Source: Monosporascus cannonballus
Taxonomy: Eukaryota > Ascomycota > Sordariomycetes > Xylariales
DNA length: 64,000 bases
Assembly (NCBI GenBank): GCA_004154925.1
Contig: QJNS01000272.1
Location: 36,148 to 100,147, forward strand
Direction: 5' to 3'
Within the stretch, counting starts at the first letter, position 1, and every line of letters begins with the position of its first letter. The notes under the pieces are model-generated. The model searched no databases. It was not told the origin of the DNA and saw only the letters and a program-made list of their open reading frames with translations. A program made the translations under genes and the position numbers. Shown here piece after piece: positions 48,070-60,513 of this stretch.

Positions 48070-49043
48070 TGTGAAAATACAGCCCCTATAAGGATAAGGC
48101 TGGTAGCCGACCAGCTACCGATCAGCCACCGACTTATTTATTAATATAAATCCACCATCTAGTAACTAATGGGAAACGCCAGATAAAAATAACTTAATAC
48201 ATTCACTTCTTGGAATCTGCTTTACGACTGGTCGGAGATCACCTTACCCAGCTCATAGCTGTCCATTATCTTACATAAATAAATTCTAAATAAAGAGTTA
48301 TATTAAAAGGGCCAAAAAACGCTCACAAAATTAATAAGTTAAAGTAAAAAACTAAGTTAACAACCTATTCTGATCTAGCTAAATAATCTGCGGTGGTCCG
48401 TGTAAACCTATACCCGGTAGGTCGAAAATGGCGGTAATCCATCTTAAGTGGCAGTGCTCGTTACGAACTCCTTACTACAGTCAAGGTGTAAAAGTCTCGG
48501 TTTAGTCTCCATACTCTATATTCTCAACCACTATCTCTATAACTTCATTTATACGTTTCTCTACCAATTCTTAATAAAATTACTAACGATTTTAATCGTT
48601 TATAAATAAATAAATTATGCATATAATAAGTTATTCTAATATTTTCTATATTAGCCCTAAGCTATAATTATAATTTCGATCCGTTTTAATATATTATTTA
48701 TTAAGTTATTTAGTATACTTTTTGCGAATTGTTTCCATATAATAATTGCAATAATAATAAATAAATCTAGGGTTTTATACGTATTGTCGAATAATTTAAG
48801 TTTTTGTTTTTTTAGATATATTTCTTTAACAGTTTTTTGTAAGATAATGGATAGCTGTGAGCTGGGTAAGGTGATCTTCGACCAGTCGTAAAGCAAATTC
48901 TAAGAAGTAAGTGTATTAGGTTACTTCCATCTGGCGTTTCCCACTAGCTGCCAGATAGTGGATTTATACTAGTAAGTAGGTCGGTAGCTGATCGGTGGCT
49001 GGTCGGCTACCAGCCTCATCGTCATAGGGGCTGTATTCTCACA
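48070..49043. mobile_element. Foldback element with ~205-bp inverted arms
   Basis: Arms 48070-48275 and 48839-49043 are inverted copies (TGTGAAAATACAGCCCC... and ...GGGGCTGTATTCTCACA) and keep normal base composition. The 563-bp centre holds a CGGTAGGTCGAAAATGGCGG block (inverse of 30133-30178) and, at about 48476-48505, TACAGT...AAAAGTCTCGGT, similar to the Tc1/mariner end at 57353. Long arms suggest a MULE-type or foldback transposon; no target duplication was found. Confidence 0.75.
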
Positions 49044-49360
49044 TTTTTATACGTTTTCGATAAGGTTTAAATCGAGCGAATATAAGGGCCATTCCAGCAT
49101 TTCGACGATTTGTTTTTAAAGTTACTATTTTACGATTCGAACGGTGTAAACGAAAGAGTTGTTTTGTATAAAGATAAAATCGTTATTAAGATATTCGAGA
49201 AGGTATTTATCGAGGTAATTACGATAAACGCGGCCGATTATTCCATTCCGGGCGGCCTCGGAGTTCCTATTAAGGGCTATTAAGAAATTTTATTTTTTAT
49301 ATCCTATATCACGTTAAAATATTTGCGTTTAGCCGGTTTTTTTATATCGGAGCTATATAT

Positions 49361-49778
49361 TGTTACGGATCTCTAATGGGACCCTGGCTCGGAACTTGGC
49401 TTTCGAACTGCCTAATCCCACGTAACGAGATTATGTAATATCAAAAATGATCTAATTAATTTAATAAATTATATAAATTATTATAATTTATATAATCTAA
49501 TAAATCCAATAAATCTATAATATATTTATTTTAGGAATTAAAATATATAATAAATCGATTTTTTATATAAATAATACTTACTTAATTTCATTCTTTAATT
49601 ATTAATTTAAGTTCTTAATTAAAAATAATTATATCGTTTTTTAATTAAAAGAAAAATATTTAAATCTTTTTAACGAATAAGTTATTAAATTATTTTTCGC
49701 CTTATTATTACTTATAAATCAAAATTTTTTTCAAATATTACTTATATTTTTAAATAAATATATAATAAATTCGTTATA
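49361..49778 (+). repeat. 5' LTR of chromovirus D
   Basis: 418 bp, TGTTACGGATCTCTAATGGG ... TCGTTATA. Confidence 0.92.
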
Positions 49779-52700
49779 TTTTAATAATTCCTTAATTAAT
49801 AATTAACGAATAATTTAAAATTTAATTAAATATAAATTTTTTTAAACTTAATAAAAACGATATTACAAAATAATATTTAAAAAATAAACAATATATTTAA
49901 TTCCCGTTATTAGCCAGTAAAAAATTAATAATTAAAATAAACGACTTATTTTTTATCGAAAAGGTTTTCCGATTAATTAATAATATGGCTTTATTTATTA
50001 TTCGATCCTAAAAAAGATTTTCCTTTTAATCCCAATAATAACCTTCCTTAATTCCTTAGGAAATTATCGAGGTCCAGGATTTGGAACCAAAAAAAGAATA
50101 GTTAGCCAAAGGCCAGAAAAGCTAAGATGTTGGCAAAAAAAAGCTTACGACGGAAAAAAAACTTAATTTCTTTGCCGAAAAAATCGTAGCTTTATAAAAA
50201 GAAAATACCCGATTTACTAAAAAACTTATTTTCCCTTAATTTGGTTCCTTTAAGAGACAAAATTAAGAAATTAATTATTAATTACGTATAATTAATATAA
50301 GGTATTTAAAAAAAAAGTTATAATTTTACTTACGATTAACATAAGACAAATATAAAAAAGGATTTTAACCTTACCTTTATTTGGTATTAATCGGATTCGT
50401 AAAAAAATTATTTTATTTTTTATTTACCATAAAATATTAAACGTTAAAGGTTATAAATTAATTCCCCTTAAATTTTATAATAAATTAAAAGATTTTAATG
50501 GATTTTTAATTTAAGCCAGATTTTATCTTAAATTTTATGAAAGTTTTTTGATAAAAGATTATTAAAAAATAATAATTATTTTTTAATTATTAACCGGATA
50601 AATCCGGAAATGGTTTAAACCCGTTTTAACGGATTATTTTAAAAAATATTTAAAGGAATTTTTCGATTTTATTAATTACGTTTTTAGTAAATACAGTTAT
50701 TTCGAAAAATAAATACGGGCCTTTTTTAAAAACTTTAATAAAGAATAAAATATTATTAAACAATTTTATTTTTTTATTAAACCAAATTAATATTTAAATA
50801 TATTATTAAGTTTAACCGCTTAATAATTATTTTTAACTTATTAAAAAACGTATTATTTTATTTTTATTATAACGGTTTAAAACCGTAAATTAAAGATGAA
50901 ATATTTAAAAAATTAAAAATTAAATTTTTTGTAACATATATTAATAAGGTTATTATTATTAATTAACATATTTTTAATCGGTATTTCGAAAAGAAAAAAA
51001 CCAGTAAATAAGGTAACGATAAAAGTTTTCGTAACCAAACCAAGAAAAATAAAGGTAAATTTTAAAAAAAAACGAATTCCGTTTCGAAAAAGCCCAAAAA
51101 AAACAAATTTAAAATAAAATATTTTAATTGTAACAAAAAAGGATATTTTAAAAGCAAATATCGTTTTACTATTAAGAAAAATTCCAAAAAAAAGAATTCC
51201 TTAATTTCAAAAAAAAGTTAAAATAATTAAATAAAAAACCGATAATAAGATAAAAAAAAAGAAAAAAGAAATTAATATAACTTTTTCCCAGCCAGAATTT
51301 ATTATTATTATAATTATTTAAATTTAAAACGATATCTTAAAATATAAAGATTATTTAATTTATTAAAATTTTAAAATTAAAGCTTATAAATATTATTTAG
51401 GATAAACGGTTTCCAGGATAATTATAAAATTAAAATATTAATATTATTTTAATTTTTAAAAATATAAAATATATATAAAAAACGGTTAATTTCGATTAAA
51501 TATTAATAACCATAAATAATTATCCTTAAAATTTTATAAATTTCCAAAATATATTATATATTAAAAAATATTATTAATAAATTTTTACGACTTATTATAT
51601 TTTACCGTTTATTATTAGGACGATTATTTCGTTTATTTCCGAATTAAAGAAAATAATAATTTCTAGCTTAAATAAAACGAAAAAACGTTTACCGAACCCG
51701 ATAACGAATATAAATACATAAAAATTTCCCGATAGCCAAAATACCTTAAGTTTTATTATTTATATTTTAAATCAAAATAAAGTTAAAAAATTATATTACA
51801 AAAATACCTATATTATTTTCCGATACTTTATATTTAATATAAGTTCCTAAATATGGGAATATCTTTTTCAGAAATACACCTTTTTAACCCCATAATTCGG
51901 AAAATATAAAACCAAAGGTCGAACCAAAAAAAAACAATTTTTTTCGGATATTAATTAGGCCGAAAAAAATAGTACAAATATATAAACGATTATTATACTA
52001 AATACGTTACTAAAAAAGTTCGAAAATAAAAACGCCTTTTCGTAAGTAAATTATAATAATTAAAAAATAATAAAAACTTTCGAAAATAAAATATCAAAAA
52101 ACCTTAATATGCAAAATTTTATATAAAATAACCAAAAGATTACGTAATTAAATCGAAATCTTTTTAAGATATAAAAATAAAATATTTAAAATTATAATTA
52201 ACTTAAAAACTAAAAGTAATTTTATTTTTCTTATAATAATAAAAAAATATTAAATTTTTTAAAAATATAAATTAAAATTTTATAAATTATATACGGTAAA
52301 CGGAAACTTATTTATATATAATAACGAACGAATTTTTCGAAAAATTAAAAAGTTTTTAATACGGATTTAAAGATATTAAAAACGGATTTCGCTGGATATC
52401 GCTAATATTTTTAGGTACGATATTATTTTGGGAATACCGTAATTTAAATCTAATAATTTACGTATTAATTAAAAATATTAAATATTTTTATAAAAAAATA
52501 AGTTATCCGAAAAAGATAACCAGGAAATTTGTTATATTATTAAGGAAATCCAAATTACCGATTAAATTTTTACGGTATTACCTAAATACTAAAAATTCAA
52601 AAAATTATTTAAGGATAAAAAAAATTACGAATTATTATTTTATGGCTAATAAGATCATAAAATACTTATTAAAAAAGATATTATTTTAAATTTTACAAAA

Positions 52701-55486
52701 TTTATTATATAAATCTTAATAAATTAAAAATCTTATAAAAATATTTAACTTAATTTAAAAAAAAATATATTTAATTTTTTAATTTCCTAATTAAATATCC
52801 TATTTTTATAATACCAAAAATTAAAAATAAAAAATAAAAGGTTAATAAAAACGGAAACCTAATTTTTAGGAAAATAATTAATTATTAATAATTAAATAAT
52901 ATTATAATTAAAAACGGATATTTTTTAATTTTTATAAAAATATTAAAAAAATATTAATAAAATAAAATAATTTACCGTATTCGATTTCCGAAATAGTTAT
53001 TATTATATCAAAATAATTAAAGGAAAAAAATAAAAAACGGCATTTAAAATAATATATGGACTTTACGAATATAAAATAATACTTATAAAATTTATTAATA
53101 TTTCTGCTAATTTTTAACGTTTAGTTATAATTATATTTAAAATATTTCTGGATAAATTTATATTTGTTTATTTTAACGATATCTTTATTTATTCCGAAAT
53201 ATTAAAAAAGCACAAAAAATAAATCGCCTAAATATTTTAAACATTAAATAAAGGAAATATTCGGATTAACCCAGTTAAAAGCGTATAATATACGTAAAAA
53301 TTAGATTTTTTAGGATATACCTTTATTCCGGGCCAAATTCAAATTTAACGCTTTAAGATAAAAATAATTAAAAATTGGCCCATCCTTAATAAGGCGATTA
53401 TTATAAATATCCGATAAATTTTAAGATTTACGGATTACGTACGCGGCTTAATTAAGGAATACGGAAATATAATTAAATTATTAATGAAATTTATTATTAA
53501 AAAGTACGTAAGAAAAAAATTCGAATTCCCAAAAAATATAAAAAAAATATTTTAAATTTTAAAAAATATAATTATTAACAGATTTATAATAAAATTATTT
53601 AACGTAAATAAAAAAAACATTTAAAAACAAATATTTTAAATTACGTATTAAATACTGTCTTAAAATAATTAAAAAATAATAATAAATAATATCCGATAAT
53701 ATATTACTTAAAAATATTCCGGAATACAAAACTTAAATACCCGATTTATAACAAAAAATTATTAATAATTATTAATATTTTTAAAAAATAAAAATTATTT
53801 CTTAATGGAATAAAAAAACTTTTTAATATTTACTTTAATTATAAAAATCTTATTTAATTCATAAAAACTTAAGAATTAAACAAACGGCACAAAAAATAAA
53901 TAATTTTTTTATTAAAGTTTAACTTTAAAATATATTATATCAAAAAAAATATTTAAATAAATATTTTTAATCGCAAAAAAAATTACGATTTTAAAATACC
54001 CAAAAAAAACATAAAAATATTATAATATAACAAAAATAACATTATATAACTATATAAAATAATTAAAAAATTATTTCCCAAATTTTTGATATAATTCCGG
54101 AATTTTTACGATATAAAAAAATAAAAAAAAATTTAATAACTAAAAAAATAATCGAAAAATTAATTATTATATTATAACAAACTTTATATTCCCAAAAATT
54201 AATAAAAATAATTCGTAAAAAAATTTCACAAAAATTTATTATACGGATATTAAGAAATTTTTAAAATTATTTAACAGTTATAAAAAAATATAATTTCCCT
54301 AAATTACGCCATATAATTAAAATAATTATTAAAAATTATAATATTTATAATAAAATTAAAATAATACGTTATAAGTTTTACGGATTATTATAATTTATTA
54401 ATATTCTTAATAAAGCATAAAATATTATAACTTAAAATTTTATTATTAATTTATTATTATTTAAAAACCTTATTATTAAAATCGAATATAACGGAATCTG
54501 GATAATTATAAATAAATTTATTAAATACGGATACTCTTTATTTTTCAAAAAAAAACATAATAATAAAATAATTAATTTATGTTTTTATTAAATATTACTT
54601 AAATAAATATAAAATACTAAAAGAAATTATTTCCGATCGAAATATATTTTTTACTTTAAAATTTAATATTAATTTTTTTAAATAAATTAATATTAAATTC
54701 AAATTTTTAATAACTTATTATCCTTAAATAAATAAATAAATCGAAAAAATAAATTAAACTTTAAAATAATATTTTCGAAATTACGTTAATTATTAATAAA
54801 ATAATTAAATAAAGTTTTTATTATTAATGCAAATCGTTTATAATATATTTATTAATAAAAATATAAATATATTTCTTTATATAATTATATACGGATATAA
54901 AACAAAAATAAAATAACTTAAATAATTACTTAATAAAGCACCAAAAATTACTATAATTATCTTAAAAACAAAAATATTAATAACGGAAATTAAAATAATT
55001 TAAACTTATTTCCAAAACGAATTACGATTTTTGTAATAATAAATAACCTAATATTATAATAAAAAAAATTAAAGGATTAATTTTAACGAAAAAAAATAAA
55101 ATTTATTTATTCCGTTAAAAACATAATATAATTTTTAATATCTTATAAATTAAAACAAAAAAACCTAATAACAAATTTAACTTTAAAAAATTTAACCCGT
55201 TTAAAATTAATAAAATTATTTCCAAAATTAATTATTAATTGTTATTACCCAAAAATATAAAAATATACCCCGTTTTCTATATTTCCCTGCTTAAATTAAT
55301 ACCTAAAAACGCCCCGTTAAAAATAAACTTGGAAATCGAAAAAAATTCCGATAAATACGAAATCGAACGAATACTAGATTTTAAAATAATTAAAAATAAG
55401 ATTTAATATTTAATTAAATAAAAAAATATTTATATAAAAAAATATATAAGAATTATTTAACCATTTAACAAATACGATAAACCTAA

Positions 55487-56113
55487 TTAAGACGTTTTAT
55501 TGCCAGAATCCTAATTAACCGTTTTTAACGCGGCTAAGGTCGTAAGTAATAATAATCCCTTACTTAAATCCAGATTTTCGGCGTTTTAATCGAAAAAAAT
55601 AAACGCCTTTAAGGTAGCGTCCATCTCGGAAATAAGTTGCGTTTATTTTATTTTTACGTAATAACGTTTTTCCTCTATTTTTTTTTCCAATTTATTTAGC
55701 CTAAATTCCTTATTAAAGACCTTAACGGTTTTCTTTTTTAGGATATTTTCTTAACGACGTAAACGTTATAATTTGTTAATTTTTTTCGATATTTTTTCCT
55801 GAAATTTCCGTTAAAATTTTACAAATTCGTCCTTAGTAATACGGCGCTCTTTTTAAAAACGATTACGTTCGGAACCAATATTTTTTAAGGAAAACATAAT
55901 AATAGCCTAATTATCGCAATTACGTTAAAAACGAGAACAATTATAATAACTTAGAATGTTTTCGGTTATGAAATATTATTTCTCCTTAAAAATTAAATAA
56001 TAAAAATACGGTAAAATTTCGAAATTAAATTTAATAATATATGTTAACCGCTTATTTTTGGATTAGCATTAATTAATACGAGATTTTCGTACGGATTTCT
56101 TTATGTATCCTAT
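55487..56113 (-). pseudogene. Antisense ORF of chromovirus D (Cys-rich plus coiled coil)
   Basis: 209 codons in a single frame from 56113 (start ATG now ATA) to TAA at 55487, on the strand opposite pol and between the chromodomain and 3' LTR. It matches the element C ORF along its length. C and D complement each other at the Cys/Tyr positions, so different cysteines were lost in each copy. Late conserved stretches are QLISEMDATLKAFIFFD and NAENLDLSKG. Apart from the start, damage is limited to TAA/TAG stops and G-to-A type changes. Confidence 0.68.
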
Positions 56114-56209
56114 TATAATAAGTTAATATTTAACGAAAAACAATTTTAATTAAAAAAAACTATTTATTTTTTTATTTTTAGGACAAAAATTCTGAAAGGA
56201 AAAAAATAA

Positions 56210-56627
56210 TATTACGGATTTCTAATAAAACCTTAATTCGGAGCTTAGCTTTCGAATTACCTAACCTTACGTAACGAAATTACGTAATATCAAAAGTAAT
56301 CTAATTAATTTAATAAATTATATAAATTATTATAATTTATATAATTTGGTAAATCTAATAAATTTACGACATATTTATTTTAAGAATTAGGATATATAAT
56401 AAATCGGTTTTTTATGTAAATAACACTTATTTAATTTCGTTCCTTAGCTATTAATCTAAGCTTTTAATTAAAGGTAATTACACCGTTCTCTAATTAAGAG
56501 AAAAGTACTTAAATCTCTTTAACGAATAGGTTACTAAATTATTCCTCGCCCTATTGTTACCTGCAAATCAAGACCCTTTTCGGATACTGCTCATACCTCC
56601 AGGTGGATGTATGACAGGTTCGTTACA
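56210..56627 (+). repeat. 3' LTR of chromovirus D
   Basis: 418 bp, begins RIP-altered TATTACGGATTT, ends GGTTCGTTACA; the outer ~170 bp are nearly unmutated. Confidence 0.92.
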
Positions 56628-57353
56628 TATATATTCGGGTAATAAATAAGGTTTTTTTATTTTGAAAAAAAAACCGGTTAATAATTAACGTAATAATTTA
56701 AGTATAATAAATAATATATTAAAAGCCTTTTCGACAAAAAGTCTATCCATTCATATACTAGAATTATAATTATATTTTATTTTATTATGTAATAAAACTT
56801 TTCATTATTATTTAAAAATTTATTACAATATTTTAACATCTAAACAAGCTTTTATTCTATATTCCGAAATTAAAAACGGATATTAAAATATATATTAATA
56901 TATTATCGTTTTCTGGCCAAATTATTACATTAAAGTTTATTTTAAAATATATAAATAGTATAATTTAATAAATTTAATAATAAATATAAAAGGGTTAAAA
57001 TTAATAAATTGCTATAAATGTTTTTTATAACCCGGCCGAAATTTATATAGGTGATCCGAACGTAACGAAAATTAGGCTGAATTTTAACGCGTATAACGAT
57101 CATAGATGCTCCAGACGGTGATAAGAGATATTCCGTATTTTTTCGCGATTTCGGTAAAGCCGTCGCCTAAATCTTTTTCGGACTTCCATCTCGTTCTCGT
57201 ATAAGGTAACTATTCTTTTCGCGAAACAATTGGACCCAAATTGGGCTATCTACTTATGACTAAAATATGAAGGGTGTTGGCGTTGAAATGGAAGAAATAT
57301 GCGTTTTTGTAGAGCGTGCAGAAATTTACCGAGACTTTTGCACCCCCACTGTA

Positions 57354-57876
57354 CTTTACTTACTCCCTTTAGTTATTTAAGCACCGAACGAGCTTAAAAT
57401 CATCCTAGTTACGCAGTGTTTGCCGTAATAGTGAGGAGGATTGGAAGTAGGTGTCTAGGGCGGGGAAACGGGTGCACTGAAGCTTTATGAAGAGCTATCT
57501 TAAAGACCTGGGACCTGAAGCCTCCATATATAGACGTCAATACCATATCCAGAGCCTTCCATGCGGGCACCCATGATGCTTTGTTGATAGTTACCACAAA
57601 AATGAAGGGGAAGGGAGTGGTAGCTTCTTTCACGAACAGCCGTTTTCCAAGGAGGGATAATTGTTATAACTGAGGTTATAATACTCCTGGCCCCCTGGAT
57701 CCTGACTTGATGAACGCTTGAATTCAGGTTCCATCATGTTCACTCCTGGCTTGAGCGTGCTGCAGCCGCAAGGGGTACCCATATTCCAAATGGAGATAGC
57801 CATCTCGTCTTAACTAAGTATTCATCATAGAGGCCGGCCGTATGAGTACGTTAACATAACTGAAGAGAACGCGTAC
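57354..57876. other. Boundary of the AT-rich block, no gene
   Basis: Composition returns to normal at about 57360. No supported gene; the part next to 57877 is the 3' flank of the ankyrin gene, where GTGAGT overlaps its stop codon and could mark another intron. Confidence 0.4.
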
Positions 57877-59063
57877 TCACGCCGAACTCCTGCTAGCTTC
57901 GTCGAGCTTCCCGTGTATCCGCACATCGTACGGCATCGGATACTTGCCCCTCGGCGTTCCCTTCTTGTGAGCGGCCAGGATATCGGCTCTGAAGGCGGCC
58001 TCTCCCTTCCTTTCCTTTACTTTCTCCACCAGCTCCTTGAACCAGGGCGGCTGCACTGGAATGGCATTGGGGCTCGCGCCGACTTCAAGGAGCATCTCGG
58101 CGACCGGCGCGTTCCTGTTGTTGATAGCCACCATGATGGGCGTATCTCCATAGCCCGGGTGGGTCGGGCTGTCGCCGCTGTTAATGCTAATGCAGTAGTT
58201 CTCGAGAAAGTGTCGCACCATGGCGCGCCGGTCGTTCTTCCCCCGTGAGTGCGCGAGCGCCGCCCGGTGCATAATGCCGTGCGCAAACTCGAGCGGCGCG
58301 CCGTAAGAGATAAGCAGGTCGATGATGTGGGGCTCCGCGTGGCCCGCCGCTCTTTCGAGCGCGTAGCCGGACCGCTGGTCCGTGGGCACGCTGTGCCCGA
58401 TTACCTCGCGGTGCGGTCCCAGGTTGGGGTCCGCGCCCAGCCCAAGCAGATAGCGAAGAAGTTCCTCGTCTGCAACGCAGAAGCTATGGAAGGTTGTGAT
58501 AGTCAGCTCGCATATCAGAGAACAACAAAAACAATGTAATGCTGATTTTGATAGAAAGAATGGAATGATGGTGACGCCAGCCTGACTTACGGGAGCGCCA
58601 CCTCGCCGGAAGAATGCATCGCCTGGTTTGGGTGCCAGGACTTCTCCTCGACGAGGCACTTGTAAAAGCTCAAACTCGGATTCCTACAGGCATGATAGAG
58701 CACATTACTCGTGAACTCCGCTCCCGCGTGAAAGAGGTAGCGCACAACATCCACGCGGGCATGTCTCGCTGCCTCGCCAACGCCGTACTGAAGATACCCA
58801 ACGCTTGGCTGGTGCTGTTCGACATATCGTCTAACCGCCTCCAGATGACCTCGTGCGCAGGCGTGGTAGAAGCCGCGGATCTCGTCGTTGATGGTCTCCC
58901 TCGAGCTGTTGTTAGGGGGGGTACTCTAGGCGGGAGTGGCAGGAGGAATTCGGCGGCCAACCGCTCGTTCACTTTCCTCTGTTGCTCGCGGTATAGATTT
59001 TTCATACTCTTTGTAAGAGAAAATGGCCTGTTTGGTCACTTTCGGCTCATCAAAATTTGCCAT
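57877..59063 (-). pseudogene. Ankyrin-repeat protein gene with in-frame TAG
   Basis: Exons 58591-59063 and 57877-58483 (107 bp intron, GTAAGT/CATAG, phase 2) give 359 codons. The first is ATG at 59063 (MANFDEPKVTKQAIF). Codon 46 (58926-58928) is TAG; after it the same frame continues into clear ankyrin repeats: GFYHACARGHLEAVRRYVE, GEAARHARVDVVRYLFHAGAEF, DEELLRYLLGLGADPNLG, ALERAAGHAEPHIIDLLISYGA and GDTPIMVAINNRNAPVAEMLLEVGASPN. Ankyrin arrays bind proteins; no partner can be inferred. Before the stop the sequence is CTAG, so a CpA-to-TpA change explains it. Alternatives are an undetected small intron or a sequencing error. No ATG follows early enough to restart with all repeats. Confidence 0.72.
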
Positions 59064-60513
59064 GATGACCTGCGTATTTGGAGAGAAACTCTATCTGGAT
59101 ATCAGACGGAGGTAGTGTATGTATGCGTGTGTGTAAGTATGAGCTGACTGGGTTTGGATAATATCCTCCTACGTTGTGCAATGACGATAATTCAACTAGG
59201 GAGCCTCCCGGAGATTGAGATGAGAAACAAAACTTTGAATTCCTGGTACGGCTGTCACTTGGCTTAAGCTGTTGTTGGTTGTTATGCACGCACTCTATAT
59301 ATAGCTAGGTATGCGGGCACGTAGGGTAGCTCTGATTATATAATAAGATCCAGTGAGGCAAGACGCATATGTAACGAATTAATGCGACCAAAATCCTGAC
59401 AAGTACGAATACCTGCTCTAACCCAAAAGCTCGTCTGATGTCGCCGGTCATTGGTTACCGAGAATACCGTATTACTATATTTGAGCCGGGATCTGCCAGG
59501 GGGGACCCACTCAGTCGCTTGATGGTATCCGTATATGACAGCCAATTCGTCAGGACCAAACATGCGCCTCTTTAATAACCGTTCAGAGGCGGGCAACAAC
59601 AGCGACGACGTTCCGACGAGCGCTTTCAGGCCCATCAACACCTGAGGATCCATGGTGGCGATTAAGAATAGCAAACTGGGTGAAGATATTAGCATCGAGT
59701 TTACGGACGAACCGCTCGACGGTACTAAGCGCGATGTAAGCGATATCGACGTCGGCCAATCTACCGGCGAAAAGGATTCACAAAATGGTGATGAAACTAA
59801 AGTAACATAAAAAGTGATCCATTCCCAACAGTCCCCTTCTATTCCTGGGATATTATGATCAAAGTCGGCCAGTTAGAATGGTCAACGAAGGATGACGATG
59901 AAGACAGTCTCCCGCACTGTAAGGCAGACAGCTGGATGTTTGGATCAGAGATCGCTCCTGCCGTTCCCACCCCCAGACGATCGAACGTTCCAAGTAAGTA
60001 ACTGTTGCGTTTACGCTTTTGATTTGCTCTGGACTGGTTACTGACCGATCTTGCCGATAGTCACGGACTTTGCATTGTATACGGGAATGCAAGGGTTGAT
60101 ATTGGGGGTTAACTTTCTGGACTCGGATAATAAAGTTTGACTAGTGAGATTGTTGAATAATCTATTAACCAGGATGAAACATTATGATCATTCGGGTTAT
60201 GTAGATATTGGTGATAAGATAGCCGAATGTTATGCGTTAACTTTTGTCCTCTTAATTGCTTTGTGTATGTCTTGGCCCCCGAATTTCTTAAAGGGGTGGC
60301 TGGGAATACGGAAAAGTGGGGCGCTGAGCGCCAACCAACCATCTTTGCCCAGCCCCCTAAATTTCAGTATGATACGCATGAGTGGGACATAAGACGAAGA
60401 TGTCCACACTCGCTACTAGCAACAATCTTCCCAGGACATTCATTCTCTCCTCGTCATAAAATTTCGACTTTCTCCGCTGATCTTCGCGGTCTAATTCCAT
60501 ATCGTGCATCATA
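59064..60513. other. Intergenic, no well-supported gene
   Basis: A TATA-like TATATATAG lies near 59295-59303, about 235 bp upstream of the ankyrin gene. On the minus strand 59336-59653 holds a 105-codon frame starting MDPQVLMGLKALVG that I cannot relate to a family. The rest is 5' flank of the coiled-coil gene at 60514. Confidence 0.45.

Larger units (their letters stand above)
49361..56627 (+). mobile_element. Ty3/gypsy chromovirus D, TSD TATAT
   Basis: 7267 bp with two 418-bp LTRs (49361-49778, 56210-56627) and TATAT flanks (49356-49360, 56628-56632). Termini TGTTACGGATC / GGTTCGTTACA are the reverse complement of element C's. Coding is on the plus strand: RT box at 53169-53180 reads YFND, RT connection at about 53280-53460, integrase at about 54170-54900, chromodomain at about 55355-55475. 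It is the second copy of the C family in opposite orientation and is heavily RIP-mutated. Confidence 0.92.
22750..57350. other. AT-rich RIP-mutated block
   Basis: About 34.6 kb is dominated by A and T and consists of duplicated elements whose former coding strands show CAA/CAG-to-TAA/TAG, TGY-to-TAY and Asp-to-Asn changes. This is the product expected of repeat-induced point mutation, which targets duplicated DNA in Pezizomycotina. GC-balanced islands remain, for example at 29743-30240, 45340-45430 and 48080-48500. Confidence 0.9.
49044..57353 (-). mobile_element. Tc1/mariner relic split by chromovirus D
   Basis: Two minus-strand pieces remain. At 57091-57168 a helix-turn-helix reads TEIAKKYGIS...TVWSIYDRYT. 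At 49044-49355 the DDE end reads FIFIQNNSFVYT (catalytic Asp turned to Asn), then VEMLEWPLYSLDLNLIENV (the W-P-x-Y-S-x-D-L-N-x-I-E-N signature). Its outer end CACCCCCACTG sits beside a TA at 57352-57353. Element D separates the halves with a TATAT duplication, and the foldback element cuts the C-terminus. It is inactive. Confidence 0.8.

Noticed and set aside
58877..58975. Small intron that would remove the TAG in the ankyrin gene
   Set aside because: Candidate donors give introns under 50 bp or wrong phase, so the stop is taken as real.
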